DNA from: JBOGZI01 sp050697275
GTDB lineage: Bacteria; Actinomycetota; Thermoleophilia; Solirubrobacterales; 70-9
Length of the DNA: 31,491 nt
Direction: 5' to 3'
Assembly (NCBI GenBank): GCA_050697275.1
Contig: JBOGZI010000191.1
Span: 1 to 31,491 of the forward strand
In this document: one piece after another, positions 1 through 7,353 of the stretch
Position numbering within the stretch: the stretch's first letter is position 1
How the letters are laid out: every line of letters starts with the position of its first letter
Notes under the pieces: model-generated
Databases searched by the model: none
What the model saw: the letters and a program-made list of their open reading frames with translations, nothing else
What the model was told of the DNA's origin: nothing
Program-made: the position numbers and the translations under genes

Positions 1-2
1 GG

Positions 3-620
3 GCGACGGCGAGCGGCCCCACCGGCGTCGCGATCGACCCCGCCGCCGGGCGGATCTACTGGGGCAACCTCACCAACAACACGATCTCCTTCGCCCGGCT
101 CGACGGCACCGGCGGCGGCCAGCTGAACCTCGCCGGGGCGACGGCGAGTCAGCCGGTCTTCCCCGCTCTGCTCGAGGCCCCGGCCGGCGCCGGCGCGCCT
201 CAGATCAGCGGCGGCGCGAGTGCCGGATCGACCCTATCCTGCTCGCAGGGCGCCTGGGCGCCCGACCTGCTCGGCTCCTTCCTCTACCGGGCGCCGCGGA
301 GCTTCGCCTACCAGTGGCAGCTCAACGGCTCTGACCTCGCGGGAGCGACCGGGAGCTCTTACACCGCGGGCGCCCCCGGCTCCCACGCCTGCCGGGTGAC
401 CGCCACCAACCAGGCCGGGTCGGCCTCGCAGACCAGCGCCGCGCGCAACGTGAGCGTGGCGCCCGCAGCGCAGGGGAAGGACCCCAAGTGCCCGAAGCTC
501 CGGAAGAAGCTGAAGCGCCAGGGGCGCAAGCTCTCGAGGGCGGTCTTGGAGAGCAAGCGCGCGCAGATCAAGGCCAACATCGAGGACACGAAGAAGAGGC
601 TCAAGAAGCTCGGCTGCTGA
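3..620 (+). CDS. C-terminal part of a secreted beta-propeller/Ig-like surface protein (5' end outside window)
   Basis: The frame is open from the left edge and ends at TGA 618-620, giving the last 205 residues. It begins with a propeller-type repeat (GVAIDPAAGRIYWGNL, then ISFARLDGTG), which resembles the YWTD/NHL repeats of extracellular beta-propellers. An Ig/PKD-like domain follows, with two cysteines (STLSCSQGAW and SHACRVTATN), the central motif YQWQLNGSDL, and a NVSV end. The last 55 residues are a Lys/Arg-rich helical tail (CPKLRKKLKRQGRKL to KKRLKKLGC). This architecture is common among exported proteins of Solirubrobacterales. The role is probably cell-surface; no enzymatic motif is visible. 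An ATG at 396 would start inside the Ig-like domain and is not a real start. By the integration model it belongs to an element left of the first tRNA-Pro fragment. Confidence 0.75.
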   Translation, partial: ATASGPTGVAIDPAAGRIYWGNLTNNTISFARLDGTGGGQLNLAGATASQPVFPALLEAPAGAGAPQISGGASAGSTLSCSQGAWAPDLLGSFLYRAPRSFAYQWQLNGSDLAGATGSSYTAGAPGSHACRVTATNQAGSASQTSAARNVSVAPAAQGKDPKCPKLRKKLKRQGRKLSRAVLESKRAQIKANIEDTKKRLKKLGC

Positions 621-789
621 GGCCCGCTCCGACTCCCGCTCTGCCTGCGCAGGAGCGGCGATGGGATCGAGGCTGTTGTGACTCCCTTCGCGTGGCACCG
701 GAACTGACCAGGGTTGCGGATCCGCTCGGGGCGCGCTTCCCCTCTGATCCGGAAGCGGAACTACCTGGGCGCAGTCCAGCTCCGGCCAG

Positions 790-948
790 GGTTCCATTCA
801 GGGTTCCAATCTGCACGAAACTCGGGACAACTCAGAGCAACTGAAACCGCATGGGAATGCGGAAAAGCAAGTCCACGGCACCCGCGGACACTGGTAGCGC
901 ATCCCGCTGGGGGCGGGAAGGTCGCTGGTTCAAATCCAGTCGCCCCGA
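790..948 (+). repeat. Attachment-site-like direct repeat, copy A
   Basis: The block aligns along its length with 7370-7528. Shared elements, in order, are: a doubled arm (GGGTTCCATTCA then GGGTTCCAAT; in copy B GGGGCACATTCGA then GGGCACAAT), CTGCACGAAACT, a CAACTC-rich part, a perfect hairpin CCGCAT-GGGA-ATGCGG (847-862), a variable spacer, and a tRNA-Pro(GGG) 3' fragment. Doubled short arms next to a tRNA 3' end are what a tyrosine-recombinase attP/attR looks like. That this is the scar of an integrated element is an inference; no integrase gene is present nearby. Confidence 0.65.
891..948 (+). pseudogene. 3' fragment of tRNA-Pro(GGG)
   Basis: From the D-loop GGTA onward the sequence folds as a tRNA. 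It has the D-stem 3' strand GCGC, an anticodon stem TCCCG/CGGGA with loop CTGGGGG (anticodon GGG), a T arm GCTGG-TTCAAAT-CCAGT, an acceptor 3' strand CGCCCCG and discriminator A. The matching 5' acceptor strand (CGGGGCG) and the 5' half of the D stem are missing, so it cannot be a functional tRNA. This is the piece displaced when an element integrates into the 3' end of a tRNA gene. An intact tRNA-Pro(GGG) is expected to the left of the window. Confidence 0.75.
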
Positions 949-1061
949 CTTTTCCCTGGTATTCAGCGGGTTTCGGTGAATCGAGACCGGCAGAATGCTG
1001 CCGCAGCCGATCTAGACCGGGGGTCCCGTCCAGGCACGAGACCCCAAGTCTGATTCGGGCG

Positions 1062-1086
1062 AGGACACATTCGAGGGCACAATTTG
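1062..1086 (+). repeat. Isolated copy of the putative integrase arm sequence
   Basis: The sequence GAGGACACATTCGAGGGCACAATTT matches the doubled-arm part of repeat B (7370-7392) at nearly every base, including CACATTCGAGGGCACAAT. It stands alone, about 115 bp to the right of tRNA fragment A. In a lambda-like layout it would be the P' arm of the element that occupies 950-7470. Confidence 0.5.
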
Positions 1087-1411
1087 CGGTCTCCGCAGGA
1101 GCCGGTCTAGCCTGAGTGTGTGTTGAGGGGAGCCGCCCGAGGGCACCGCCCGTGGCAGCGATCGAAAGCGGAAGCCAACGACTTGCCTTCTCGCTCTCGG
1201 CACTCTCGCAAGCACGCGAAACCGGGCGCCAGCCGTACCTGCGAATCAGCGCTCACGCTCTTGCCGCTAAGCAGCACTGCCGCCAGCACGATCGCATCGG
1301 GCGGGCCGGATGAAGCTCACCGAATCGCGCCGCCGAGCGGGCGAGCGGGCTGCGCCCGCCCCGTGCCCGACGGCCGAGAGTCAAATTCCCAAATGGCCAG
1401 ACCCCGGACAA

Positions 1412-4063
1412 TTAGCGGGCGCCGCGGAACCCGATGCTGCTGCTCGAGTTCGACGGCCGGAAGTTGAAGCCGTCGACCGTGAACGGCCCGGCGATCGCGC
1501 CGCTGCTGAAGTCCCCGCCACGGATCAGGGCACCGGGGCCCTGAGCGGTGGTCGAGGCGCCCGAGAGACACATTTGGTCGTTGCTGAACGCGCCCCAGCC
1601 CGGGCAGTCGGTGGATGCGGGCACCCAATCGGCGACCCACTCGTAGAGGTTGCCGACCATGTCGTTGGCGCCGAAGTTGGAGACGCAGCCGGGGTTGGCG
1701 CCGGTGTTTGCGATCAAGCCGGTTGAGACGTTGCAGGCGGTCGAGTCGGGGGTGCCGGCGACCGCCTGCTGCCACTCGGCGTTTGGGGGCAGGCGCTTGC
1801 CCGAGTTGGCGAGCGCCTGCTGGGCCTGGAACAAGGTGATGAAGCGCGAGGGGGCCCCGGGGACCGAGCGGGCGTAGATCTCCCCCGCGGTGCCCGCCTT
1901 GCAGCCCTGGCCGGTGTCGGTGCAGGCGGCGGGGTAGTTGTCCATCGTCGTGCCGTACTGGGTGCCGCCGGTGGGGGAGGACCAGACCGAGACCTCGTAG
2001 CGGTCGATGCAGACCGAGCCGGCGGCGACCATCGTGTCGCCGGAGCCGTTTCCCGCACACGCGGGGGCGGTGCCCGCGGGACCCTGCGCGCCCTGCTGGC
2101 CCTGGATTCCCTGGGCACCCTGGGGACCGGACTGCCGCTGCAGCGCCTCCAGCTGCTGCTGGAGCGCGGCTACCTGCCTCTTGAGCTTCTTGAACTTCTT
2201 GTTGCTGACGGCGCTCGCGCTCGCCCGTGGTCCCTGGTCGGAGCCCCCGGCGAGCGCGACCTGCGCAAGGAGCGCAGCCAAGACCACAGCTGCGAGGACG
2301 ACAACCGGAGCCTGTCCCAACGGTCGATTCGAAGAAAGGCGGAGCATGGCAGCGATCGCGCGGGTGAGCTGGGTGCGCAGTGCGTTCAGCATGTGAGTCC
2401 CTTCGTTCTGGCTCTCGGCTTCGGCCTCCGGCCGTTGCCGCAGTCGGTTGGCGGGGGCCTCGCTGTGGGTGAAGTCGTCCAGGGCAGCGGCAGGTCGCCC
2501 GGCGAGGCGAGCCTTCTCGAGCTGCCCCAGGGGGTTCCGACGGATAAGCGTGTAGTGGCCGGGATCGAAGCGCCGCGTGCGCCGGCGAAACGGCCAGGTG
2601 AGGCCCGGCCAGATCGCCTGGTTGCGACCGCTGCGATCCAGGTACCAGCTGGCGCAGCCGCCGGCGTTCCAGACGCTCGGCTCGAGCCGCCGCTCGAGCC
2701 AGTGGTTGTAGGACTGCTGGGCGTCCGCCCGCACCTCAACGGAGGCGAGCCCGAGCTCGTCCATCGTCCGCAGGGCGGCGGCGACGTAGTTGATCTGCGA
2801 TTCGATCATGAACACCACCGAGTTGTGGCCGAGCGCGGAGTTCGGGCCGAGCAGGCGGAACAGGTTCGGGAAGCCGGCGATCGTCGTCCCCAGGTAGGCC
2901 TGCGGGCTGCCGGCCCAGACTTCGGCCAGCGAGCGACCGGCGCCGCCGCGGATCCGGTCCGTAGCCGGCGACTCGAGGATCTCGAAGCCGGTGGCGAAGA
3001 CGATCGTGTCGATCTCGCGCTTGCTGCCGTCGGCGGCGACGATCGAGCGCGGGCGGACCTCGGTGACAGCCTCGGCGATCAGCTCGACGTTGGGCTCGGC
3101 CAGCGCCGGGTAGTACTCGTTCGAGGGAAGCAGCCGCTTGCAGCCGAGTTGGTAGCTGGGCGTGATCTTCGCGCGCAACTCTTTGTCTCGGACCTGTCGG
3201 CGAAGTTGCCAGCGCGCGATCGCCTGCGGGATCCGGCCCGGCCACGAGTCGGCACGCCGAAACCCGATCGCGAGGCTCTCGCGTCCCCAGTAGATCGCCG
3301 CCCGCAGCGCGAGCTGGGCGGCCGGGAGCAGTCGGTAGATCCGCCGCTCGAGCGCGCTGATGTCGCGGTCGGTGCGCGGCACAACCCAGGGCGGCGTGCG
3401 TTGGTAGATCGTCAGAGTGCCGACCTGAGGCTGGATAGCGGGGACGATCTGGATCGCCGAGGCGCCGGTTCCGACGACGGCCACGCGCCTGCCGGTGAGG
3501 TCATGGCCGTGGTCCCACTCGGCGGAGTGGTACCACCGACCCTCGAACCGCTCGAGCCCCGGGATCGCCGGGACCCGGGGCTTCGAGAGCCCCCCGGTGG
3601 CGTCGACCAGATTCTCGGCGCAGAGGCGCCGCCCATCGTCGGCCTCGATCTCCCAGAGCTGGCGCTCGGGATTCCAGCTCGCCTCCCGCAGCCCGCCGTG
3701 GTAGCGGATGTGGCGAGTGACGCCGAAGCGCTCTGCGACGTCGCGCAGATAGCGCCAGATCTCGGGCTGGTAGGAGTAGGTCCGGCTCCAGTCGGGGTTC
3801 GGGGCGAACGAGAACGAGTAGAGGTGCGAGGGGACGTCGCAGGCGCAGCCGGGATAGGAGTTGTCGCGCCAGGTGCCGCCGAGGTCGCGCGCGCGCTCGA
3901 GCACGACGAAGTCCTCGATCCCCATCCGCCGCAGGCGGATCGCCATGCCGAGCCCCGAGAAGCCCGCGCCGCAGATCACGACCCGCACGCGCTCCTCGGG
4001 CCGGGTGGCCGCCTGGTTTCCGTTGCCCGCGCTCGTCTGCGTGGTGGTCACGGCGGGCAGCAT
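1412..4063 (-). CDS. In-frame fusion: Baeyer-Villiger-type flavin monooxygenase + exported SUMF1/FGE-like domain
   Basis: This is one uninterrupted 883-residue frame. Residues 25-510 form a type I Baeyer-Villiger/flavin-containing monooxygenase: FAD motif GAGFSG (32-37), GGTWRDNSYPGCACDVPSH (62-80), BVMO fingerprint FEGRWYHSAEWDH (173-185) and NADPH motif GTGASA (198-203). Such enzymes oxidise ketones or hydroxylated substrates with NADPH and O2. Residues 558-883 form a different protein: a hydrophobic export segment, a KKFKKLKRQ coiled coil, a short GPQGAQGIQG collagen-like run, and a sulfatase-modifying-factor fold (CIDRYEVSV, KRLPPNAEWQ, GNLYEWVADW, LIRGGDF, IGFRGAR). The active-site Cys pair of true formylglycine-generating enzymes is not seen. 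A cytosolic flavoenzyme fused to an exported domain makes no topological sense. I infer two genes whose separating stop was lost; a good internal start lies at 2392. The next gene upstream (STAND ATPase) ends 65 bp before this start. Confidence 0.8.
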   Translation of the reverse strand: MLPAVTTTQTSAGNGNQAATRPEERVRVVICGAGFSGLGMAIRLRRMGIEDFVVLERARDLGGTWRDNSYPGCACDVPSHLYSFSFAPNPDWSRTYSYQPEIWRYLRDVAERFGVTRHIRYHGGLREASWNPERQLWEIEADDGRRLCAENLVDATGGLSKPRVPAIPGLERFEGRWYHSAEWDHGHDLTGRRVAVVGTGASAIQIVPAIQPQVGTLTIYQRTPPWVVPRTDRDISALERRIYRLLPAAQLALRAAIYWGRESLAIGFRRADSWPGRIPQAIARWQLRRQVRDKELRAKITPSYQLGCKRLLPSNEYYPALAEPNVELIAEAVTEVRPRSIVAADGSKREIDTIVFATGFEILESPATDRIRGGAGRSLAEVWAGSPQAYLGTTIAGFPNLFRLLGPNSALGHNSVVFMIESQINYVAAALRTMDELGLASVEVRADAQQSYNHWLERRLEPSVWNAGGCASWYLDRSGRNQAIWPGLTWPFRRRTRRFDPGHYTLIRRNPLGQLEKARLAGRPAAALDDFTHSEAPANRLRQRPEAEAESQNEGTHMLNALRTQLTRAIAAMLRLSSNRPLGQAPVVVLAAVVLAALLAQVALAGGSDQGPRASASAVSNKKFKKLKRQVAALQQQLEALQRQSGPQGAQGIQGQQGAQGPAGTAPACAGNGSGDTMVAAGSVCIDRYEVSVWSSPTGGTQYGTTMDNYPAACTDTGQGCKAGTAGEIYARSVPGAPSRFITLFQAQQALANSGKRLPPNAEWQQAVAGTPDSTACNVSTGLIANTGANPGCVSNFGANDMVGNLYEWVADWVPASTDCPGWGAFSNDQMCLSGASTTAQGPGALIRGGDFSSGAIAGPFTVDGFNFRPSNSSSSIGFRGAR
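2390..2404 (-). promoter_or_regulatory. Internal ribosome binding site and ATG for the exported FGE-like protein
   Basis: On the minus strand GAAGGGA (2404-2398) is followed after 5 nt by ATG (2392-2390). Translation from here gives a 326-residue protein that starts with a short basic N-terminus and a hydrophobic helix (VVVLAAVVLAALLAQVALA), as expected for an exported or membrane-anchored product. This site would allow the second half of the fused frame to be made on its own. Confidence 0.6.
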
Positions 4064-4128
4064 CGCCCGCCCGATGGCTCATCCGCCAGACCGATTCAGG
4101 CTCACTTTCGGCTCGCGCCGGCGGTCGC

Positions 4129-6294
4129 TCAGGCGTCCACGCCGTAGAGCTCGCGCTGCCACAGCCAGGCCGTGATCCGCTCGATGCCGCGCTTGAGATG
4201 ACGCTTATATGTGCTGAATGGCAGGTCGAGCGCCTCGGCGGCGAGCTCCTGCGTGCGGGCCGGGCGCAGGTAGGTTCGGGCGAGCGCCCGGTAGAGCTTC
4301 TCGTCGCGCGGGTCGCCGCGGAGCGCGTCCGCGGCCTCCTCGATCAGCTCCTGCAGCGCCTCGACGGGGGATGCCGTGGCGGCGCGGTCGCGGACTACGC
4401 GTGAGTGGAGCAGCGGGTTGGCGGCAAACACCTCGGGGCGGTGGAGGTTGCGGAGCGCGTCCCGCACTGCCTCGGCGAACTCGGGTGCCGAGAGCGCGAC
4501 GATCGCGGTGGGCGCCGGCGTCTCCGGGTCGAAGCCGGCGGCGATCTGGCGGCGATCCCCCAGCTCGATCCACTCGTCCAGGCTGCGCTGCCGCCAGTCG
4601 TGGCCGAAGACGCCGTAGCGCCGCCCGCCGACCTCGAAGTCGGCCTCGGGCACCCGCTGGTGGTCGATGTAGGACATGAACGGCTCGATCCGGTCGGGAT
4701 CCGCCCAGAAGCCGATGAACTCCCACGAGGGTTGGGAGGAGCTGAACACGCGCTCGACCCAGGCGCCCGCGATCGCGCTGTAAGAGGCGGAGGGTCCCTG
4801 GTAGGTCTCGCGGTCGACGTAGAAACGCGAGGCGGATACGTCCTCGCCCGGCCGCGGTGGACCGTGACTCTGCGCATAGGCCCACATCGCCGCGGTGCCT
4901 GGGTCCGCGGCGATGTCGGCCTCGCTGGCCTCGTGGAGCGCGAGGATGCCTGCGAAGCCGAGCGGTTGCGTTCCGCCCGCGCGCAGGACCCAGAAGGACT
5001 CGGGCTGTCGGTCCAGCCAGTGGGCGACGAGCTCGCTCGACTCAGAACCCTCGTGGAGAGCCGTCATCTCCAGGATCGGCTCGCGGTCACCGGGGCGCAG
5101 GAGGTCGTAGTAGACGCTGCCGTAGCTCTTCCACTCGATGAAGGCGGCCGTGAACGGGTTCGTGCGCTGGAGGAACACATAGTCGGTGGCCGCCCGTTGC
5201 CGCTCGGGACCCTCGGCCGCGCGAACGCGGCGAACCACGTCCGCGTGGACGCGACCATGGAGATCCTCGTAGGCAGCGGCGTTACGCCAGCGCAGATCGG
5301 CTTCGAGCACGTCACGGGCGAGGTCGTGAGGAAAGATCCCCTGGGCCGTCTCGTCGATGAACGACAGCCCGCGTAGCCATCCGAACAGCTCCGTGGCGTC
5401 CTCGCCGTCGAGCGCCTCTCGCACCAGGTGCTCGGTGGTGAAGCGGGCGTGAGCACAGACCTGGAGCGCTTGGCGATGGCGGGCGCTCGGGACGCCCTCC
5501 AGGAAGGACTGGAGCAGCGTTCGCACCAGGTCCGGCGCGTCGCCAAGGCCGGGCGGGAGCGTCGCCTCCGACTCGTCCTCCCGCTGAGAGACCAGCTCCG
5601 AGATCAGCGAAAGCGCCAGCGGGTGGCCGCGCGTGAGCTTGAGGGCGCCCTTGTGCAGGCCTACGGGAATCCCCTCGTCCGCGAGGTAGGCGCGCACATC
5701 GTCGGGGGGCAGATTCCGAAGCGAGACGATCCGCCGCAGCTCGCGCCAGCCCGGGTCGGCGAGCCAGTCCGGGGGTGGTGGATTGCGCCCCGCGAGCACG
5801 ACGAGCGTGCCTGCCGCCAAGGCGGGAAGAAAGCGCTCCCGAATCCAGGCGTCGATCGGGGCCGCCGCCTCGTAGGTATCGAGGAGCAGGACGCGCTGGC
5901 GTCCCGCGGATAGGACCTCAAGCGGTGGGATGTCGTCGGGGAGTCCAAGAGGCGCGGCAAGCTCCGCGAGAACCGCAGCGGGGGTCGGGGCAACCCCGCT
6001 CAGGTCGACGCGCACCGTGTCCACGCCCGCGCCGCTCGCGATCTCGGCAAACCTCTCCAGCAGCGCCGATTTGCCGACGCCCCCCGGACCGTGAACGAAC
6101 AGCACCGAGAACGCCGACTCCGCGCCCTCGACAGCCTCCCGAAACAACTCGAGTTCGGCAGCGCGGCCGACGAATCGACGGCGGCGGGCTCGTTGCACCC
6201 GGTCGGAAAGGGTCTCCGCCGAAGGGACGCCGGGTTGCTGTGGACCCGTCGCGGGACGCACTCTGCCGATGATAGGGGCGCCGTCCGGCGGCAA
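4129..6294 (-). CDS. STAND-like AAA ATPase with C-terminal helical (HTH-like) domain
   Basis: The product has 721 residues. The N-terminal part carries RRRFVGRAAEL, Walker A GPGGVGKS (69-76) and a Walker B-like strand RVLLLDTYEA near 135, all typical of AAA_16/STAND regulatory ATPases. A helical segment follows (330-380). The region around 400-590 (QPESFWVLRAGGTQPLGFAGIL, SWEFIGFWAD) reads like an acetyltransferase (GNAT) fold; this is a guess from pattern. The C-terminus (AAEALDLPFSTYKRHLKRGIERITAWLWQREL) resembles a sigma-70 region 4/LuxR-type helix-turn-helix. A nucleotide-switched regulator is the best reading; ligand and target are unknown. The start is TTG with GGAG 9 nt upstream; a GTG three bases before is in another frame. 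It is probably transcribed with the monooxygenase gene downstream. Confidence 0.75.
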   Translation of the reverse strand: MPPDGAPIIGRVRPATGPQQPGVPSAETLSDRVQRARRRRFVGRAAELELFREAVEGAESAFSVLFVHGPGGVGKSALLERFAEIASGAGVDTVRVDLSGVAPTPAAVLAELAAPLGLPDDIPPLEVLSAGRQRVLLLDTYEAAAPIDAWIRERFLPALAAGTLVVLAGRNPPPPDWLADPGWRELRRIVSLRNLPPDDVRAYLADEGIPVGLHKGALKLTRGHPLALSLISELVSQREDESEATLPPGLGDAPDLVRTLLQSFLEGVPSARHRQALQVCAHARFTTEHLVREALDGEDATELFGWLRGLSFIDETAQGIFPHDLARDVLEADLRWRNAAAYEDLHGRVHADVVRRVRAAEGPERQRAATDYVFLQRTNPFTAAFIEWKSYGSVYYDLLRPGDREPILEMTALHEGSESSELVAHWLDRQPESFWVLRAGGTQPLGFAGILALHEASEADIAADPGTAAMWAYAQSHGPPRPGEDVSASRFYVDRETYQGPSASYSAIAGAWVERVFSSSQPSWEFIGFWADPDRIEPFMSYIDHQRVPEADFEVGGRRYGVFGHDWRQRSLDEWIELGDRRQIAAGFDPETPAPTAIVALSAPEFAEAVRDALRNLHRPEVFAANPLLHSRVVRDRAATASPVEALQELIEEAADALRGDPRDEKLYRALARTYLRPARTQELAAEALDLPFSTYKRHLKRGIERITAWLWQRELYGVDA

Positions 6295-6470
6295 CCACGG
6301 AGGCTCCTGAAGCGTGGCGAGCGGACGATCTCTGGCTGGAGCGTCTGCTCCTCGCGAGGAGGATCTTCGGAACGGCGCCGCCGTTGCCTCAACCGACAGG
6401 GACGGAGCTGCCCGGGCGTGGGCATCCGAGCGCCCGCTTGGCGCGAGGGGGAAACGCGCCGGCAGGCGCC

Positions 6471-6476
6471 TACCAT
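6471..6476 (+). promoter_or_regulatory. -10 box placed for a leaderless transcript
   Basis: TACCAT fits the actinobacterial -10 pattern TAnnnT. It lies 6 nt before the ATG at 6483, so transcription would begin at or next to the start codon. No Shine-Dalgarno sequence is visible. This placement supports 6483 as the start rather than the upstream in-frame ATG at 6384. I see no clear -35 box. Confidence 0.45.
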
Positions 6477-6482
6477 GGGTCG

Positions 6483-6902
6483 ATGGGCGAGGCGGACAAC
6501 GTCGACCTCGAGGAGATACGTCGCAACTTCGAGGCGATCGGGGAGCGCGACTGGGAGACTGCGCAAACGCTTCTCCACCCCGACATCAGGTGGCGCGACC
6601 CACCCGAGGTTCCCGACTCAGCAGTTCACCGCGGCCGGGAGGCGGTCCGCCGCTACTGGGAGGAGGAGCTGTTCGACTCGTGGTCGACCTGGCACCTCGA
6701 GCTCGAGGACTTGATGCGGGCGGGGGATCACATCCTCGCCGTCGTGCGGCTGCACGCGACCGCGAGGCACACGGGAATCGAGGAGAACATCGAGCTCTTT
6801 CAGGTCTTCACATTTAGGGACGGGCTCGCCGTCGAGCAGCGGGCGTTCTTCGATCGCGCCCAGGCGCTCGATGCGGCCGGGATCGACCCACCGAGCAGCT
6901 GA
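6483..6902 (+). CDS. SnoaL-like (NTF2-fold) protein
   Basis: The product is 139 residues long. Features of the SnoaL-like/NTF2 family are an N-terminal helix (NVDLEEIRRNFEAIGERDWETAQTLLHPDIRWRDP), GREAVRRYWEEELFDSWS, and the beta sheet HLELEDLMRAGDHILAVVRLHATARHTG followed by FQVFTFRDGLAVEQRAFFDR. Members are small cone-shaped domains that act as cyclases or isomerases or simply bind ligands; many are uncharacterised, and no catalytic assignment is possible here. The gene is divergent from the STAND ATPase. The frame stays open upstream to 6384, but those residues are low-complexity and the -10 box supports the inner start. Confidence 0.8.
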   Translation: MGEADNVDLEEIRRNFEAIGERDWETAQTLLHPDIRWRDPPEVPDSAVHRGREAVRRYWEEELFDSWSTWHLELEDLMRAGDHILAVVRLHATARHTGIEENIELFQVFTFRDGLAVEQRAFFDRAQALDAAGIDPPSS

Positions 6903-6995
6903 ACCAGGGACGAGAGGGATCGCCCGCGACCGCTCCTGCTTCGCGCGAGAAGCGAGCGCGAAGTGCGCTTCCGTTTGATCTAAAGGGTAATTCGG

Positions 6996-7277
6996 TCAGC
7001 CGACCCTGAGGTACTGCCGAAGCGCCTTTCGAATCACTGTGGACGTCGTCTCGTCATCGCGGTCAGCGCGCTTGGCAAGGGCATCTCTTAGCTCAGGCTC
7101 CAAGCGCACCGACTCGACCGATGCCGGCGCCGAACCGATCGCGGGTCGTCCAGGCCTGCGCCGAAGGGTCTCCTCGATGTCGTAGCCGGCCTCGGCCTTC
7201 TTGGCCAGCTTCTCGACCATCTTTTCGGTGAGCGGCTTGCCACTCGCCATCTTCCCGTGCGTCTTCCTCGTCGCCAT
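6996..7277 (-). CDS. Ribbon-helix-helix antitoxin-like protein
   Basis: The product is 93 residues long. The C-terminal 38 residues (ESVRLEPELRDALAKRADRDDETTSTVIRKALRQYLRVG) are a ribbon-helix-helix (CopG/MetJ type) DNA-binding domain: the strand SVRLEPEL, helix A and helix B ending in RKALRQYL. The N-terminal part (KPLTEKMVEKLAKKAEAGYDIEETLRRRPGRPAIGS) is typical of antitoxins in type II toxin-antitoxin pairs of Actinobacteria and probably contacts the toxin. It would autoregulate the pair. The gene starts 1 nt after the stop of a truncated partner (7279-7350), as in a toxin-antitoxin operon. The toxin itself is mostly gone, so this is probably an orphan antitoxin. Confidence 0.8.
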   Translation of the reverse strand: MATRKTHGKMASGKPLTEKMVEKLAKKAEAGYDIEETLRRRPGRPAIGSAPASVESVRLEPELRDALAKRADRDDETTSTVIRKALRQYLRVG

Positions 7278-7278
7278 C

Positions 7279-7350
7279 TCAGTCTCCGGGCAGCAGGCGC
7301 CGGTACTTCGGCCGCATCCTCATCGCGTGGATATCCACCAGGAAATTGTA
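7279..7350 (-). pseudogene. C-terminal remnant of the toxin partner
   Basis: Directly upstream of the antitoxin start, in another frame, 23 codons read YNFLVDIHAMRMRPKYRRLLPGD and end in TGA (7279-7281). The motif (V/I)HAMxMRPKYR is a C-terminal signature I associate with small toxins of the BrnT/DUF4258 type that precede this kind of antitoxin. Upstream of these codons the frame meets an in-frame TAA (7351-7353), exactly where the att-like repeat sequence (ACGAAACTCGG) begins. The toxin gene therefore seems to have been cut at the element boundary. The family assignment comes from memory of the motif and is tentative. Confidence 0.5.
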
Positions 7351-7353
7351 TTA

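Larger units (their letters stand above)
621..1411. other. Gene-poor stretch holding an attachment-site-like repeat
   Basis: I see no convincing gene in these about 790 bases. The short frames here have no domain, no good ribosome binding site and no plausible composition. The stretch holds the first att-like repeat (790-948), a tRNA-Pro(GGG) 3' fragment (891-948) and a separate copy of the putative integrase arm sequence (1062-1086). The remaining sequence (1090-1411) shows nothing I recognise. It may be decayed mobile-element DNA. Confidence 0.6.

Noticed and set aside
891..948. A complete tRNA-Pro gene
   Set aside because: The 5' acceptor and D-stem strands are absent; only the 3' part folds. 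The same holds for 7473-7528.
1107..1289. Minus-strand 60-residue frame (LAAVLLSGKSVSADSQ) in the gene-poor left region
   Set aside because: It has a weakly hydrophobic start but no ribosome binding site, no domain and overlaps other equally open frames; probably chance in GC-rich DNA.
2393..4147. Long plus-strand frame of 584 codons
   Set aside because: It is the antisense shadow of the monooxygenase, with low-complexity Arg/Gly/Pro-rich translation and no motif.
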